Source: Aristophania vespae
Lineage (GTDB): Bacteria > Pseudomonadota > Alphaproteobacteria > Acetobacterales > Acetobacteraceae
Direction: 5' to 3'
Assembly (NCBI RefSeq): GCF_009906835.1
Contig: NZ_CP047652.1
Span: 195,001 to 259,000 of the forward strand
Length of the DNA: 64,000 bases
Positions 10,325 to 19,383 of the stretch are shown here, one piece after another. The notes beneath the pieces were generated by a model, which was not told the DNA's origin, made no database searches, and saw only the letters and a program-made list of their open reading frames with translations. The first letter of the stretch is position 1. Each line of letters opens with the position of its first letter. The position numbers were made by a program, and so were the translations under genes.

Positions 10325-12310
10325 ATGATAGATGAGAATTTGCCTTTGCCCCAAGAAGGGGGAGATGGTTTATTCCCTGCTGCAGAAAATACAAACAGCA
10401 TTGACCAGACAGCGGATAAATCAAAACTTTACAAAGTTTTAGCCAGAAAATACCGGCCTCAAAATTTTGATGACCTTATTGGTCAGGATACGCTTGTTCA
10501 TATTGTGCGTAGGGCATTTGAGATAGGGCGTGTTGCTCATGCCTTTATGCTTACAGGTGTTCGTGGGGTTGGAAAAACAACAACAGCACGCATTATCGCG
10601 CGTGCGTTAAATTGTACTGGCATTGACGGAAAGGGTGGTCCTACCGCTAATCCTTGCGGGGTGTGCCCAAATTGCGTGGCGATTTTATCTGATCGCCACC
10701 CTGACGTTTTAGAAATGGATGCCGCGTCACGCACAGGTGTTGATGATGTGCGTGAGATTATTGAGGCTTCGCGTTTCCGTCCCATGCAAGGGCGTATGAA
10801 AGTCTTTATTATAGACGAAGTTCATATGCTGTCGCGTAATGCATTTAACGCTCTTTTAAAAACCCTTGAAGAACCACCTGCGCAAGTTACCTTTATTTTT
10901 GCAACAACAGAATTACGCAAAGTTCCTGTAACAGTGCTTTCGCGTTGCCAGCGTTTTGACCTGCAACGTGTCCCACAAAATCAGTTGGCGGATCATTTTA
11001 AGAAAATTGCTGAAAAAGAAGGGGCATATTTTGCGCCTGAAGCTTTAGCTCTTATTGCACGTGCTGCTGATGGTTCTGTGCGTGATGGTTTATCGTTACT
11101 TGATCAGGCTATTGCACAAGGCGCCGAAGATGCAGGGGCAGTAGCTTCAATGCTTGGTCTGGCAGATCGTGGTCTGATCTTTGATATGCTTGATGCTATC
11201 ATGGAGGGCAGAGCTGATCAGGTTCTTTCTCTTATTGAGGATGTTTACGCGCAGGGTGCAGATTTACGCACTGTTCTGACTGATCTCATGGAAGGGGTGC
11301 ATCTTCTTTCGAGATTTAAAATTGTTCCTCAGTTGCGTGATAGTCTGGATTTGCCGGAAATGGAGCGTATGCGAGGCGGCGCATTGAGCGATCGGCTTTC
11401 TATGAGCGTGCTCAGTCGTGCTTGGCAAATTTTGCTGAAAGGTGTTGCCGAAGTTGATACAGCACCTGACTGTCGTCAGGCTGTTGAGATGGTACTTATT
11501 CGCCTTTGCTATGGTAGTTTATTACCAACGCCTGATGAGCTAATTCGCCGTATAAATAATGATCCGCTCCCTTCTGTAGATGATCCTTCTTCTCCTGCAT
11601 CTCGTCAATCAGGCCACAATAAAACCGGGTTAACGCCCCAGTCCGCTTTACCTCAGTCTTTTTCTCAGGAAGGTGAGCGCCACGGGGGGGCGCCTTCATC
11701 GGGAGCACCGCCACGGGCTGCTTTGAAATTAGTGGCTAATGGTGGAGCTGTTATTGACCAGGGGCAGCCGGACCATATTGTTGAAAAAGAAGAGCCCACT
11801 CATCTAACAGAGGTGCTCTCAGAGAGGCATTGGCCTGCAAGCTGGCGGGAAATGGTTGCTCTTATAGGGCAAGAAAAAGAAGCCTGGCTCCATGCTATTT
11901 TGCGTCATGAAGCCCATATTGTGCGTTATGAGCCGGGTTCTTTGTTGCTGCGGATTGATGATGCGGACGTGCGTTCACGTGTATTGCGTATTTTTTCAGC
12001 TTTATTAGAGCGTCTTTATCCGGGACGATGGGCATTAAATTTCTCAGATGAGAAGGGGGAGCCAACTCTTGATGAACAAGGAGCCCAAGTGGTGGCTCTG
12101 CATCAAAATGAAGCTCAGAACCATCCTCTTGTAAAAGCAATTTTGCAACGTTTTCCCGGGGCAAAGATTGCCTCTGTCCATGATCGTACATTAGATGATT
12201 ATGGTCTTCCTCCCGAAGACGTCATGCCCTCTCTCGGGGAAGATATGCCACTTGATTTGGAATTTGCACCTTATGATGCCGATTCCATTGATGAGAATGA
12301 TCTCGACTGA
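10325..12310 (+). CDS. dnaX: DNA polymerase III subunit gamma/tau
   Basis: Clamp-loader ATPase that assembles the replicative polymerase. 661 residues: Walker A GVRGVGKT (78-85), a zinc site with C97, C111, C114 and C117, Walker B FIIDEVHML (161-169) and the SRC sensor/arginine-finger segment near 204. The N-terminal 30 residues are poorly conserved in nature. The C-terminal third (after about 380) is the tau-type extension with a low-complexity Pro/Ser linker, then the alpha-binding domain. I looked for an in-frame A-AAA-AAG slippery heptamer to make a short gamma form and did not find one. First of the dnaX-ybaB-recR set. Confidence 0.95.
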   Translation: MIDENLPLPQEGGDGLFPAAENTNSIDQTADKSKLYKVLARKYRPQNFDDLIGQDTLVHIVRRAFEIGRVAHAFMLTGVRGVGKTTTARIIARALNCTGIDGKGGPTANPCGVCPNCVAILSDRHPDVLEMDAASRTGVDDVREIIEASRFRPMQGRMKVFIIDEVHMLSRNAFNALLKTLEEPPAQVTFIFATTELRKVPVTVLSRCQRFDLQRVPQNQLADHFKKIAEKEGAYFAPEALALIARAADGSVRDGLSLLDQAIAQGAEDAGAVASMLGLADRGLIFDMLDAIMEGRADQVLSLIEDVYAQGADLRTVLTDLMEGVHLLSRFKIVPQLRDSLDLPEMERMRGGALSDRLSMSVLSRAWQILLKGVAEVDTAPDCRQAVEMVLIRLCYGSLLPTPDELIRRINNDPLPSVDDPSSPASRQSGHNKTGLTPQSALPQSFSQEGERHGGAPSSGAPPRAALKLVANGGAVIDQGQPDHIVEKEEPTHLTEVLSERHWPASWREMVALIGQEKEAWLHAILRHEAHIVRYEPGSLLLRIDDADVRSRVLRIFSALLERLYPGRWALNFSDEKGEPTLDEQGAQVVALHQNEAQNHPLVKAILQRFPGAKIASVHDRTLDDYGLPPEDVMPSLGEDMPLDLEFAPYDADSIDENDLD

Positions 12311-12328
12311 CAGATAGGAAAGAAATTT

Positions 12329-12652
12329 ATGAAAAATCTTGCTGGAATGATGAAGCAGGCAAGTCAGATGCAAGCACGCATGAAGGAAGCGCAAGATAAT
12401 CTCACCAAGTTGGTTGTTGAAGGCGAATCGGGCGCAGGTCTAGTTAAGTTAACTTTGACAGGTAAAGGCGAAATGAAATCGCTGACTGTTGACCCTAAAA
12501 TTGTGGATCCTGAAGAAGTTGAGATGCTGCAGGACCTTATTTTAGCGGCTTTTTCTGATGCAAAAAAGAAAGCCGAAGCTCTTAGTGCCGAGGAAATGAA
12601 AAAAGTAACAGGGGGCCTTACATTACCCCCTGGTTTGGATCTTCCTTTCTAA
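12329..12652 (+). CDS. YbaB/EbfC family nucleoid-associated protein
   Basis: 107 residues, the standard size. Starts [18 protein letters not shown], ending in the [12 protein letters not shown] tail that is typical of the family. YbaB/EbfC proteins form tweezer-like dimers that bind DNA. Position between dnaX and recR, 18 nt after dnaX and 30 nt before recR, is the widely conserved arrangement and suggests one transcript. Confidence 0.95.
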   Translation: MKNLAGMMKQASQMQARMKEAQDNLTKLVVEGESGAGLVKLTLTGKGEMKSLTVDPKIVDPEEVEMLQDLILAAFSDAKKKAEALSAEEMKKVTGGLTLPPGLDLPF

Positions 12653-12682
12653 CTCCATCACCCGCTTTTAGGGAAAAAGAAC

Positions 12683-13282
12683 GTGCGTGCTAGTCCGGAA
12701 ATTGAGGCGTTAATGTCTCGCTTGGCAAAACTACCCGGTTTAGGGCCACGTTCAGCCCGGCGTGCGACTCTGGCTTTGTTGCAGCAGCCAGAGACACGCC
12801 TTCAGCCTTTGGTAGAGGCGTTGCAAAATGCTGCCAGAACGGTGCAAACCTGCGAGTTATGCGGCAATTTAGATAGTCAAAATCCTTGCCTTATATGTCG
12901 TGATCAAACGCGTGATCAGAGCGTTATATGTGTTGTAGAGCATGTAGGTGATTTATGGGCTCTTGAGCGCTCCTCTGTGCATCGTGGTCTTTATCATGTG
13001 TTAGGAGGGACCCTGTCAGCATTGAATGGAACAGGGCCTCAGGACTTGAATGTGAGCCCTCTTTTACAACGTGCTGAGAAAGGCGATCTAAAAGAAGTTA
13101 TCCTGGCCCTGGGAGCAACTGTTGAGGGTGCAACAACTGCTCATTGGTTAAATGAGCAATTGGCACCTTTAGGGGTAAAAGTAAGCCGTCTTGGTCATGG
13201 TATGCCAATGGGTGGTGCTCTTGAAGGTTTGGATGACGGTACTTTAGCAGCTGCTCTTATGGGTAGGCGGGAGCTTTCTTAG
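12683..13282 (+). CDS. recR: Recombination mediator protein RecR
   Basis: 199 residues, GTG start. The order is an N-terminal helix-hairpin-helix (LPGLGPRSARRATLALL), a four-Cys zinc finger (CELCGNLDSQNPCLIC), a Toprim domain (VICVVEHVGDLWALERS with the acidic residue) and a C-terminal Walker-B-like strand. It loads RecA on gapped DNA with RecF and RecO. Its TAG stop shares one base with the GTG start of the next gene, which implies translational coupling. Confidence 0.95.
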   Translation: MRASPEIEALMSRLAKLPGLGPRSARRATLALLQQPETRLQPLVEALQNAARTVQTCELCGNLDSQNPCLICRDQTRDQSVICVVEHVGDLWALERSSVHRGLYHVLGGTLSALNGTGPQDLNVSPLLQRAEKGDLKEVILALGATVEGATTAHWLNEQLAPLGVKVSRLGHGMPMGGALEGLDDGTLAAALMGRRELS

Positions 13283-14061
13283 TGACGATTTTATCTTCAG
13301 AAATTCCAAAGGTTGCTCTTGTTACGGGGGGCGCCTTACGCTTAGGGCGCGCCATGGTTCAGGCGCTGGCGGCTCAAAATTTTTTAGTGGCCATCCATTG
13401 TAATCGCAATGTTGAAGCAGCTCATGAGCTATTAGCTAAAATAGATCATAAAGGCTGTGTTGTTCAGGCCGATTTATCTAAAGAAGAAAACCTTCTTCCT
13501 TTAATGCAGGAGGTAAAAGAAAAACTCGGTCCGGTTGGTGTGTTAATCAATAATGCGTCTGTATTTGAAAGAGATGAATTCGGGACTGTTAGTCGTGAAA
13601 GTTGGGATCGCCATTTAGAACCAAATCTTCGTGCGCCGTTTGTTTTATCGCAAGAGATGGTCAGAGCCTTACCTAAGGGAGCGAAGGGCTTTATTTTGCA
13701 CATGCTTGATCAGCGAGTGTGGAACTTAACCCCTCATTTTGTGAGCTATACAATTTCGCGTTCTGCCCTATGGAGTCTTACACGCACAATGGCACTTGCC
13801 TTTGCACCGCAAGTGCGTGTGAATGCAATTGGTCCGGGGCCAGTGTTGCCAGCCGAGGGACAGTCCCGGGAGCATTTTGACCAAATGTGTCAGCAAACTC
13901 CTCTACAACATGGCTCAAGCCCTGAAGAAGTTGCTCAGGCTATTATTATGTTATTGGCCCTACCCTCAGTTACAGGACAGATGCTTGCCCTTGATAGCGG
14001 GCAGCATTTAAACTGGGGTCCCTCAAGTTCTGTAAAAGACTATGTGCTGGAAGCTCTATAA
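13282..14061 (+). CDS. Short-chain dehydrogenase/reductase, pteridine-reductase-like
   Basis: 259 residues, GTG start overlapping the recR stop by one base. N-terminal Rossmann motif TGGALRLGRA, like the TGxxxRLG form of PTR1/FolM pteridine reductases rather than the classical TGxxxGIG. NNAS follows at the fourth strand. The active-site helix reads SYTISRSAL, so the catalytic tyrosine is present but the usual lysine of YxxxK is arginine. LDQRVWNLTPHF before it and GPGPVLP after it resemble alphaproteobacterial pteridine-reductase-like proteins of unproven role. Substrate is therefore uncertain: dihydromonapterin or dihydrofolate reduction is a family guess. Ends convergently, overlapping the next gene's 3' end by 22 nt. 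Confidence 0.75.
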   Translation: MTILSSEIPKVALVTGGALRLGRAMVQALAAQNFLVAIHCNRNVEAAHELLAKIDHKGCVVQADLSKEENLLPLMQEVKEKLGPVGVLINNASVFERDEFGTVSRESWDRHLEPNLRAPFVLSQEMVRALPKGAKGFILHMLDQRVWNLTPHFVSYTISRSALWSLTRTMALAFAPQVRVNAIGPGPVLPAEGQSREHFDQMCQQTPLQHGSSPEEVAQAIIMLLALPSVTGQMLALDSGQHLNWGPSSSVKDYVLEAL

Positions 14062-14558
14062 CAAAGATGAGCGGCTTCGGCACTGTAACGCTCCAAAACG
14101 ATAGAAAAGATTTTGTGATCTTGTTGCCGGCGTAATAGAGCGTGATGTTCTAAAACAAAATTCTCACTATGCCCGGTAGAATGAGGGTTATCGTTAAGGT
14201 AACGAGATTTTAAGGGTTGTCTCCTGAAAAAATCTTTTCCGATAGCGGCCCCAAAGGGGATCGTGCTTTTTTCCAAAAGACTTTGCGCTTCTGGGGCTAA
14301 ATAGTCAGCTCTGTAAACGTTCCATGCTTCTGACAATAAAATATTTTCATCAAAAAGTCGGATATGTCGAAAATATAAGGGTGTTTTTTCAGTACTATTT
14401 GGCTCTAAATAATGAAGATAGTCTTTTAAGGGAAAAGGGGTTGGTGTGAGAAATTCTACACGCAATGATCTCGCACAAAAGCTCTGCAACATGGCCGTTG
14501 CGCTTATGCCCGTTTCTAAAAGCGTATTTAAAGATATTACAGCTTTTTGAAGAGTCAT
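14040..14558 (-). CDS. Chorismate-lyase-like (UbiC superfamily) protein
   Basis: 172 residues. The middle segment (RHIRLFDENILLSEAWNVY, then LEKSTIPFGAAIG) follows the UbiC pattern: an Arg-rich strand, a conserved Glu/Ala-Trp segment, and a PLG/PFG turn before the last strands. The end has an LRRQQDHKIFSIVLERY segment, similar to the UbiC C-terminus. UbiC releases pyruvate from chorismate to give 4-hydroxybenzoate for ubiquinone. Similarity here is weak and by eye; it may be a divergent relative without that activity. Convergent with the reductase gene (3' ends overlap). Confidence 0.5.
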   Translation of the reverse strand: MTLQKAVISLNTLLETGISATAMLQSFCARSLRVEFLTPTPFPLKDYLHYLEPNSTEKTPLYFRHIRLFDENILLSEAWNVYRADYLAPEAQSLLEKSTIPFGAAIGKDFFRRQPLKSRYLNDNPHSTGHSENFVLEHHALLRRQQDHKIFSIVLERYSAEAAHLCYRASST

Positions 14559-14657
14559 CTCACCTTATAACGATCGCAATGACAGGAGACGACAAACGCA
14601 GAACAATCTACCTCTAAAAGAGTGAAGATATGCCCTGCGTCTTATCAATAATATAAT

Positions 14658-14981
14658 TTAGTTATCGTCTTGATCGTCTTTATCTGTGGTGACTTCGATA
14701 TCACTACTGATGTCATCATCAAGATCATCATCAGTGATAACATCGTCATCATCATCGTCGCCTGTGTCTAGATCAACATCAAGATCATTCTCATGCTCAT
14801 CTTGCGTCAATTTTCTCTCTTTGTCATCAGAGAGATCATCGTCGCGGTTTTTAAGGCGCGAATTATTTACCGGTTGCGTAGCGCCACATTTGGGGCATAC
14901 GGGCGGTACGCGGTTAAGATCGTAAAAGCGCGAATTGCACTCAACGCAAGTTCGTTTCAGACCGAGTTCAGCTTTTGCCAT
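14658..14981 (-). CDS. FYDLN-acid domain protein (TIGR02300 family)
   Basis: 107 residues from the ATG at 14979-14981 (MAKAELGLKR). A CxxC...CPKC zinc ribbon surrounds the diagnostic FYDLN sequence: CVECNSRFYDLNRVPPVCPKC. It is followed by a tail of about 60 residues made almost wholly of Asp with some Glu, Ser and Thr. This is the standard architecture of a family confined largely to Alphaproteobacteria; function unknown. Divergent from aroA; the 165 nt between them should contain both promoters. Serine-rich frames on the opposite strand are a by-product of the Asp codons. Confidence 0.9.
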   Translation of the reverse strand: MAKAELGLKRTCVECNSRFYDLNRVPPVCPKCGATQPVNNSRLKNRDDDLSDDKERKLTQDEHENDLDVDLDTGDDDDDDVITDDDLDDDISSDIEVTTDKDDQDDN

Positions 14982-15146
14982 AGTGTGGAAGCCTACCAAT
15001 ACCATCAGGAGGAAATGAAAGGGGCCATGCCATGTTAACGCCCGCTCTGTCAAATTTTTATGCTTAAGAAAATAAAATTTTTCAAACAAAATGCTTTTTA
15101 TTTCGTAATATCTTCAAAGTTGGACCTTTTTTTGCAAAGACTGAAT

Positions 15147-16475
15147 ATGACCCAATCACGTCCTTTAACCGTTTCTGCTGCACAGACTGGCCTGAAGGGA
15201 CAGGTTACCGTCCCTGGTGATAAATCAATTAGCCACCGTGCTCTTATGCTCGCTGCTTTGGCACAAGGTACGACTAAAATTTATGGCCTTTTAGAAGGCG
15301 AAGATGTCATTTGCACCTCTAAAGCTGTTGAGGCACTAGGTGCTAAATTACAAAGAAACAAAGATTTCTGGCTCGTTGAGGGATGCGGGGTCGGTCATTT
15401 AAAAGAGCCAGGTGACGTGCTCAATATGGGCAACTCAGGCACAGCAGCCCGCCTTCTTGCAGGTGTTCTGGCTACTCATCCTATTGTGAGCATGATGACC
15501 GGTGATGGGTCTTTACGGACACGCCCGATGGGGCGCGTTAGTGATCCTTTATCGGAGACAGGAGCAAAATTTGTCACGCGTGACGGCAAACGCTTACCCA
15601 TGACGATTATTGGCACGGGAGATGGAAAGCCATTACACTATAAATTGCCGGTTGCATCAGCTCAGGTGAAGTCAGCCATCATGCTGGCAGGGCTTAACTG
15701 CACAGGACAAACATGTGTCGAAGAGCCTGTTGCTACCCGTGATCATACAGAAAATATGCTGCGTCATTTTGGCCTGGATGTCTCTGTAACGGAATCTGAT
15801 AATGGGGGGCGTTTTATCAGGTTTGAAGGGCCAGCTTCGTTAAAGGCGCGTGATATTATTGTGCCGGGAGATCCGTCTTCGGCGGCTTTTCCAGTTGTTG
15901 CAGCCCTGCTGATTCCCAATTCAGAAGTTGTGATTGAAAATATAGGTTTAAATCTTTTGCGAACGGGGATTTTTACCACGCTTCTTGAGATGGGTGCGTC
16001 TATCGAAATTAAAAATGAACGCATTGAAGGCGGCGAAAAGGTTGGTGATCTTCATGTTAAAGCCAGTACGCTGCATGGCGTGACTGTTCCTGCTGAACGG
16101 GCACCTTCCATGATTGACGAATATCCGATTCTCTCTGTTGCCTGCGCTTTGGCTCAAGGGACGTCACGTTTGCAGGGTCTGGCAGAGTTGCGTGTCAAAG
16201 AAAGCGACCGTTTGGCTTCTACAGTGGCACTTTTAGAGAGTAATGGTGCAACGGTTTCTGTTGAAAATGATGATATTATTATCCAAGGACAAACCCATCT
16301 GGCAGGGGGTGGCCTAGTCAAAACACATATGGATCATCGTTTAGCTATGAGTGGTATCATATTGGGATTAGTGGCCCAAAAAGCGGTAAAAATTGATGAT
16401 ACGGCCTTTATCGAAACAAGCTTTCCTGGTTTTGTGACGTTGATGAATAACTTGGGAGCAGGGATTAAGGTATGA
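15147..16475 (+). CDS. aroA: 3-phosphoshikimate 1-carboxyvinyltransferase (EPSP synthase, class II)
   Basis: Sixth step of the shikimate pathway, joining phosphoenolpyruvate to shikimate-3-phosphate. 442 residues from the ATG at 15147. Motifs: PGDKSISHRALML near the N-terminus, GNSGTAARLL, DGSLRTRPMGRV, SAQVKSAIMLAGLN, MIDEYPIL and LRVKESDRL. GLLEGEDV and ETSFPGFVTLM resemble the Agrobacterium CP4 (class II) enzyme. At the site where CP4 has Ala100 this protein has glycine (GNSGT), so glyphosate sensitivity would be predicted. An upstream extension to 15060 is open but has no family sequence. The TGA overlaps the cmk ATG by four bases. Confidence 0.95.
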   Translation: MTQSRPLTVSAAQTGLKGQVTVPGDKSISHRALMLAALAQGTTKIYGLLEGEDVICTSKAVEALGAKLQRNKDFWLVEGCGVGHLKEPGDVLNMGNSGTAARLLAGVLATHPIVSMMTGDGSLRTRPMGRVSDPLSETGAKFVTRDGKRLPMTIIGTGDGKPLHYKLPVASAQVKSAIMLAGLNCTGQTCVEEPVATRDHTENMLRHFGLDVSVTESDNGGRFIRFEGPASLKARDIIVPGDPSSAAFPVVAALLIPNSEVVIENIGLNLLRTGIFTTLLEMGASIEIKNERIEGGEKVGDLHVKASTLHGVTVPAERAPSMIDEYPILSVACALAQGTSRLQGLAELRVKESDRLASTVALLESNGATVSVENDDIIIQGQTHLAGGGLVKTHMDHRLAMSGIILGLVAQKAVKIDDTAFIETSFPGFVTLMNNLGAGIKV

Positions 16476-17116
16476 AGCGCCCCTCAAAACTTGTCATTGC
16501 TGTTGATGGGCCAGCGGCAGCCGGTAAAGGTACCCTTGCAAAAGCGCTCGCGCAGGCTCTAGGGCTTCCTTATTTGGATACAGGCCTGCTTTATCGTGCC
16601 GTGGCGCGCCGCACGCTTGATGCAGGGGCTGATCCTCGTGAGGATGCGACCTCTTTTGCAAAAGCGCTAGAGCCACGTGATTTGGAACGCAAAGATTTAC
16701 GTGAGGCTGAAATTGACCAGGCAGCTTCTCTCGTCGCAAAACAGCCTGGTGTACGGGCCGCTTTATTAGAAAGGCAGCGTCATTTTGGGCAGGTCAGTGG
16801 GGCCGTTATCGATGGGCGCGATATTGGCACGGTTGTGTTTCCTCAGGCTGATATGAAGTTTTTTATTACGGCGTCTCCCGAGATCAGAGCTCAAAGGCGC
16901 TATTTGCAACGTTTTGGATCTTTGGCAGTAAGCCATGAAGGGCTCCAGAAAGAAATAGATGCCATTATTAAGCGTGACCAACAGGATGCTTCTCGTGATG
17001 TGGCGCCTTTAAAGCCGGCTCAGGATGCTGTTGAAATCCTGACAGATCAATTAAGCGCAGAAGACGTTCTGCAAAAAGCTCTTGAGATTATGCGTAAGCG
17101 TGGTTTTGTGGAGTGA
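16472..17116 (+). CDS. cmk: Cytidylate kinase
   Basis: Phosphorylates CMP and dCMP to the diphosphates. 214 residues. P-loop DGPAAAGKGTLAK at 12-24, YLDTGLLYRAVA substrate segment, and the IDGRDIGTVVFP motif with the essential Arg and Asp near 115. Its ATG overlaps the aroA stop (ATGA), and rpsA lies downstream; aroA-cmk-rpsA is a conserved alphaproteobacterial and gammaproteobacterial order. An intrinsic terminator at 17166 separates it from rpsA. Confidence 0.95.
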   Translation: MKRPSKLVIAVDGPAAAGKGTLAKALAQALGLPYLDTGLLYRAVARRTLDAGADPREDATSFAKALEPRDLERKDLREAEIDQAASLVAKQPGVRAALLERQRHFGQVSGAVIDGRDIGTVVFPQADMKFFITASPEIRAQRRYLQRFGSLAVSHEGLQKEIDAIIKRDQQDASRDVAPLKPAQDAVEILTDQLSAEDVLQKALEIMRKRGFVE

Positions 17117-17165
17117 TTTAGGAGCTATAATTTCAGTCTGGCCTGTCTTGATCTCTCTCTTAAGG

Positions 17166-17189
17166 CAGGCTAGAAGCCTGAATTTTTTT
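17166..17189 (+). terminator. Intrinsic terminator after cmk
   Basis: Stem CAGGCT-AGA-AGCCTG (17166-17180) followed by AATTTTTTT. A longer competing helix, gcctgtctt with aaggcaggc, begins about 30 nt upstream. It ends the aroA-cmk transcript ahead of rpsA. Confidence 0.8.
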
Positions 17190-17220
17190 GGCACAGCCTA
17201 TAAAAATTTTCCGAGATAGG

Positions 17221-17248
17221 TTGACATCATCTGTCGGCGCGCTATTGG
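17221..17248 (+). promoter_or_regulatory. Candidate sigma-70 promoter for rpsA
   Basis: A perfect TTGACA at 17221-17226, 16 nt, then TATTGG at 17243-17248. It lies after the cmk terminator and would give rpsA a leader of roughly 190 nt. The -10 match is poor. The rest of the 250-nt gap shows no other gene. Confidence 0.35.
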
Positions 17249-17443
17249 TGCAGGTAGTCGAGATAGTCAGTCATATCTTTCGACCGAGGCTGCTTATTCA
17301 TTCTGCAACCTTATTTTATCTTTTAATAACTCTCTTTAAGACTGTTAAAAGAGAGGAGTCGTCGGCTCAGATATTTGAGAGCGGCGCATAACGCGGACTA
17401 AAATCATTATCAAGAATGATTGGTCCTGGAATGCTGGAATTAC

Positions 17444-19150
17444 ATGGCTTCTGCCACACAGACATCTCAACATGAAATTGAAGATTTTGCGGCTCTACTT
17501 GATGAGACCCTAGGTACTGATAGCGGTTTCGAAGGTTCTGTCGTTACAGGTCGTATTTTACGTCTTACCAATGATTATGCGATCGTTGATGTAGGCCTAA
17601 AGAGTGAAGGCCGGGTTGCCCTTCGCGAATTTGGTCCTCCAGGTGTTGCTCCTGACGTAAAGCCGGGCGATGTTTTAGAGCTTTATGTTGAGCGCTATGA
17701 AGACCGCGATGGCGCTATCGTTCTCTCTCGTGAGAAAGCACGTCGCGAAGAGGCATGGACAGCTCTTGAGCGCGCTTTTGCTAATAATCAGCGTGTTAAC
17801 GGCACAATTTACGGGCGTGTTAAAGGCGGCTTCACAGTTGATCTTGGTGGCGCAATGGCGTTCTTGCCTGGCAGCCAGGTTGATATCCGTCCGGTGCGTG
17901 ATGTTGGCCCACTTATGGGACAGCCCCAGCCTTTCCAAATTCTGAAAATGGATCGTGCACGCGGCAATATCGTTGTATCACGTCGTGCAGTTCTTGAAGA
18001 AACACGCGCTGAGCAACGTTCTGAGCTGATTCAGGGTCTTAAAGAAGGCATGATTCTTGATGGTGTTGTCAAAAACATCACAGATTATGGTGCATTCGTT
18101 GATCTTGGCGGTGTTGACGGGCTTCTGCATGTTACTGACATTGCTTGGAAGCGTATCAATCATCCTTCAGAAGCATTGCAAATCGGTCAGCCTGTTCGTG
18201 TTCAGGTCATCCGCTTTAACTCTGATACACAGCGTATCTCCCTTGGTATGAAGCAGCTTGAAGCTGATCCTTGGGAAAATGTTGCGATTAAATATCCAGT
18301 TAATGCCCGCTTCAGTGGTCGCGTTACCAACATTACAGACTATGGTGCATTTGTGGAGCTTGAGCCAGGCGTTGAAGGTCTTGTTCACGTTTCAGAAATG
18401 TCCTGGACGAAAAAGAACGTACACCCAGGCAAAATTGTGGCTACTTCTCAGGAAGTTGAAGTCATGGTTCTGGATGTTGACAGCTCCAAACGTCGTATCT
18501 CCCTCGGTCTGAAACAGGTTCAGCGTAATCCTTGGGAGCAATTTGCTGAAGAGCACAAAGTTGGCTCTATCATCGAAGGCGAAATCCGTAACATCACTGA
18601 ATTTGGTCTCTTCATTGGCCTTTCTGCTGATATTGACGGCATGGTGCACATGTCTGACCTTTCATGGGATGAAGCTGGCGAAGCTGTCATGTCCCGTTAC
18701 GAAAAGGGTCAGGTTGTCAAAGCTAAAGTTCTTGATGTTGATGCTGAGAAAGAGCGTATCTCTCTTGGTATTAAGCAACTTCAGGAAGACCCAGCTGCTG
18801 ATACATTGGCACGCATCAATAAAGGTGACGTGGTAACATGTATCGTTACAGCTGTGCAGACAAACGGCATTGAAGTTAAAGTTGACGACGTTCTCACCGG
18901 CTTTATCCGCCGCAGCGAACTGGCTCGTGACAAAGCAGAACAACGTCCAGAGCGCTTTGCTGTGGGTGAGAAAGTTGATGCTAAAATCGTTGCTGTTGAC
19001 CGTGCATCTCGCAAATTGGCTCTTACAATCCGTGGCCGTGAGGTCGAGGAAGACAAACAGGCAATTAGCGAATATGGTTCTTCCGATTCAGGTGCGTCTT
19101 TAGGTGATATTCTTGGTGCAGCGATCCGCCGCCGTAACACCGAAAGCTAA
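17444..19150 (+). CDS. rpsA: 30S ribosomal protein S1
   Basis: 568 residues from the ATG at 17444 (MASATQTSQH); an upstream in-frame TTG adds no family sequence. Six S1/OB-fold RNA-binding repeats are visible, the best marked by ITDYGAFVDLGGVDGLLHV and ITDYGAFVELEPGVEGLVHV, each followed about 40 residues later by RISLGMKQ or RISLGLKQ. Helps load mRNA on the 30S subunit. It has its own leader of over 250 nt after the cmk terminator, and S1 commonly represses its own translation. Followed by a strong terminator. Confidence 0.96.
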   Translation: MASATQTSQHEIEDFAALLDETLGTDSGFEGSVVTGRILRLTNDYAIVDVGLKSEGRVALREFGPPGVAPDVKPGDVLELYVERYEDRDGAIVLSREKARREEAWTALERAFANNQRVNGTIYGRVKGGFTVDLGGAMAFLPGSQVDIRPVRDVGPLMGQPQPFQILKMDRARGNIVVSRRAVLEETRAEQRSELIQGLKEGMILDGVVKNITDYGAFVDLGGVDGLLHVTDIAWKRINHPSEALQIGQPVRVQVIRFNSDTQRISLGMKQLEADPWENVAIKYPVNARFSGRVTNITDYGAFVELEPGVEGLVHVSEMSWTKKNVHPGKIVATSQEVEVMVLDVDSSKRRISLGLKQVQRNPWEQFAEEHKVGSIIEGEIRNITEFGLFIGLSADIDGMVHMSDLSWDEAGEAVMSRYEKGQVVKAKVLDVDAEKERISLGIKQLQEDPAADTLARINKGDVVTCIVTAVQTNGIEVKVDDVLTGFIRRSELARDKAEQRPERFAVGEKVDAKIVAVDRASRKLALTIRGREVEEDKQAISEYGSSDSGASLGDILGAAIRRRNTES

Positions 19151-19202
19151 AATTTAAAGTCTTATAGTTGGTTTTTCCTACCGTAAGATTTGCTACATTG
19201 AA

Positions 19203-19233
19203 GGATGTCCTCATATAGAGGGCATCCTTTTTT
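19203..19233 (+). terminator. Intrinsic terminator after rpsA
   Basis: GGATGTCCTC - ATATA - GAGGGCATCC (one G-U pair), followed by six T. Confidence 0.9.
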
Positions 19234-19383
19234 GTCTTCAGGGGAGGACTTGTTTAGCGCCCCCAAATCTGATACATACGGTCCTAATTAATAAATAATA
19301 TTTTGGTTAGAACATATAATTGTCTAATTAAGATTATTAATGCAGTAAGATGGGGAGTATGAGCACCAGGCTCAGAAAAACGA

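Noticed and set aside
11780-11800. Possible programmed frameshift in dnaX at a GAAAAAG run
   Set aside because: The run is not in the frame needed for an A-AAA-AAG slip, and no downstream stem-loop or early -1 stop matching a gamma product was seen.
14686-15038. Serine-rich frames opposite the FYDLN gene
   Set aside because: They are the mirror of a GAT/GAC-rich acidic tail; no start context and no conserved sequence.
17675-18943. Many alternative frames within rpsA
   Set aside because: Repeated S1 domains with biased codons leave open antisense and shifted frames; none has a family match.
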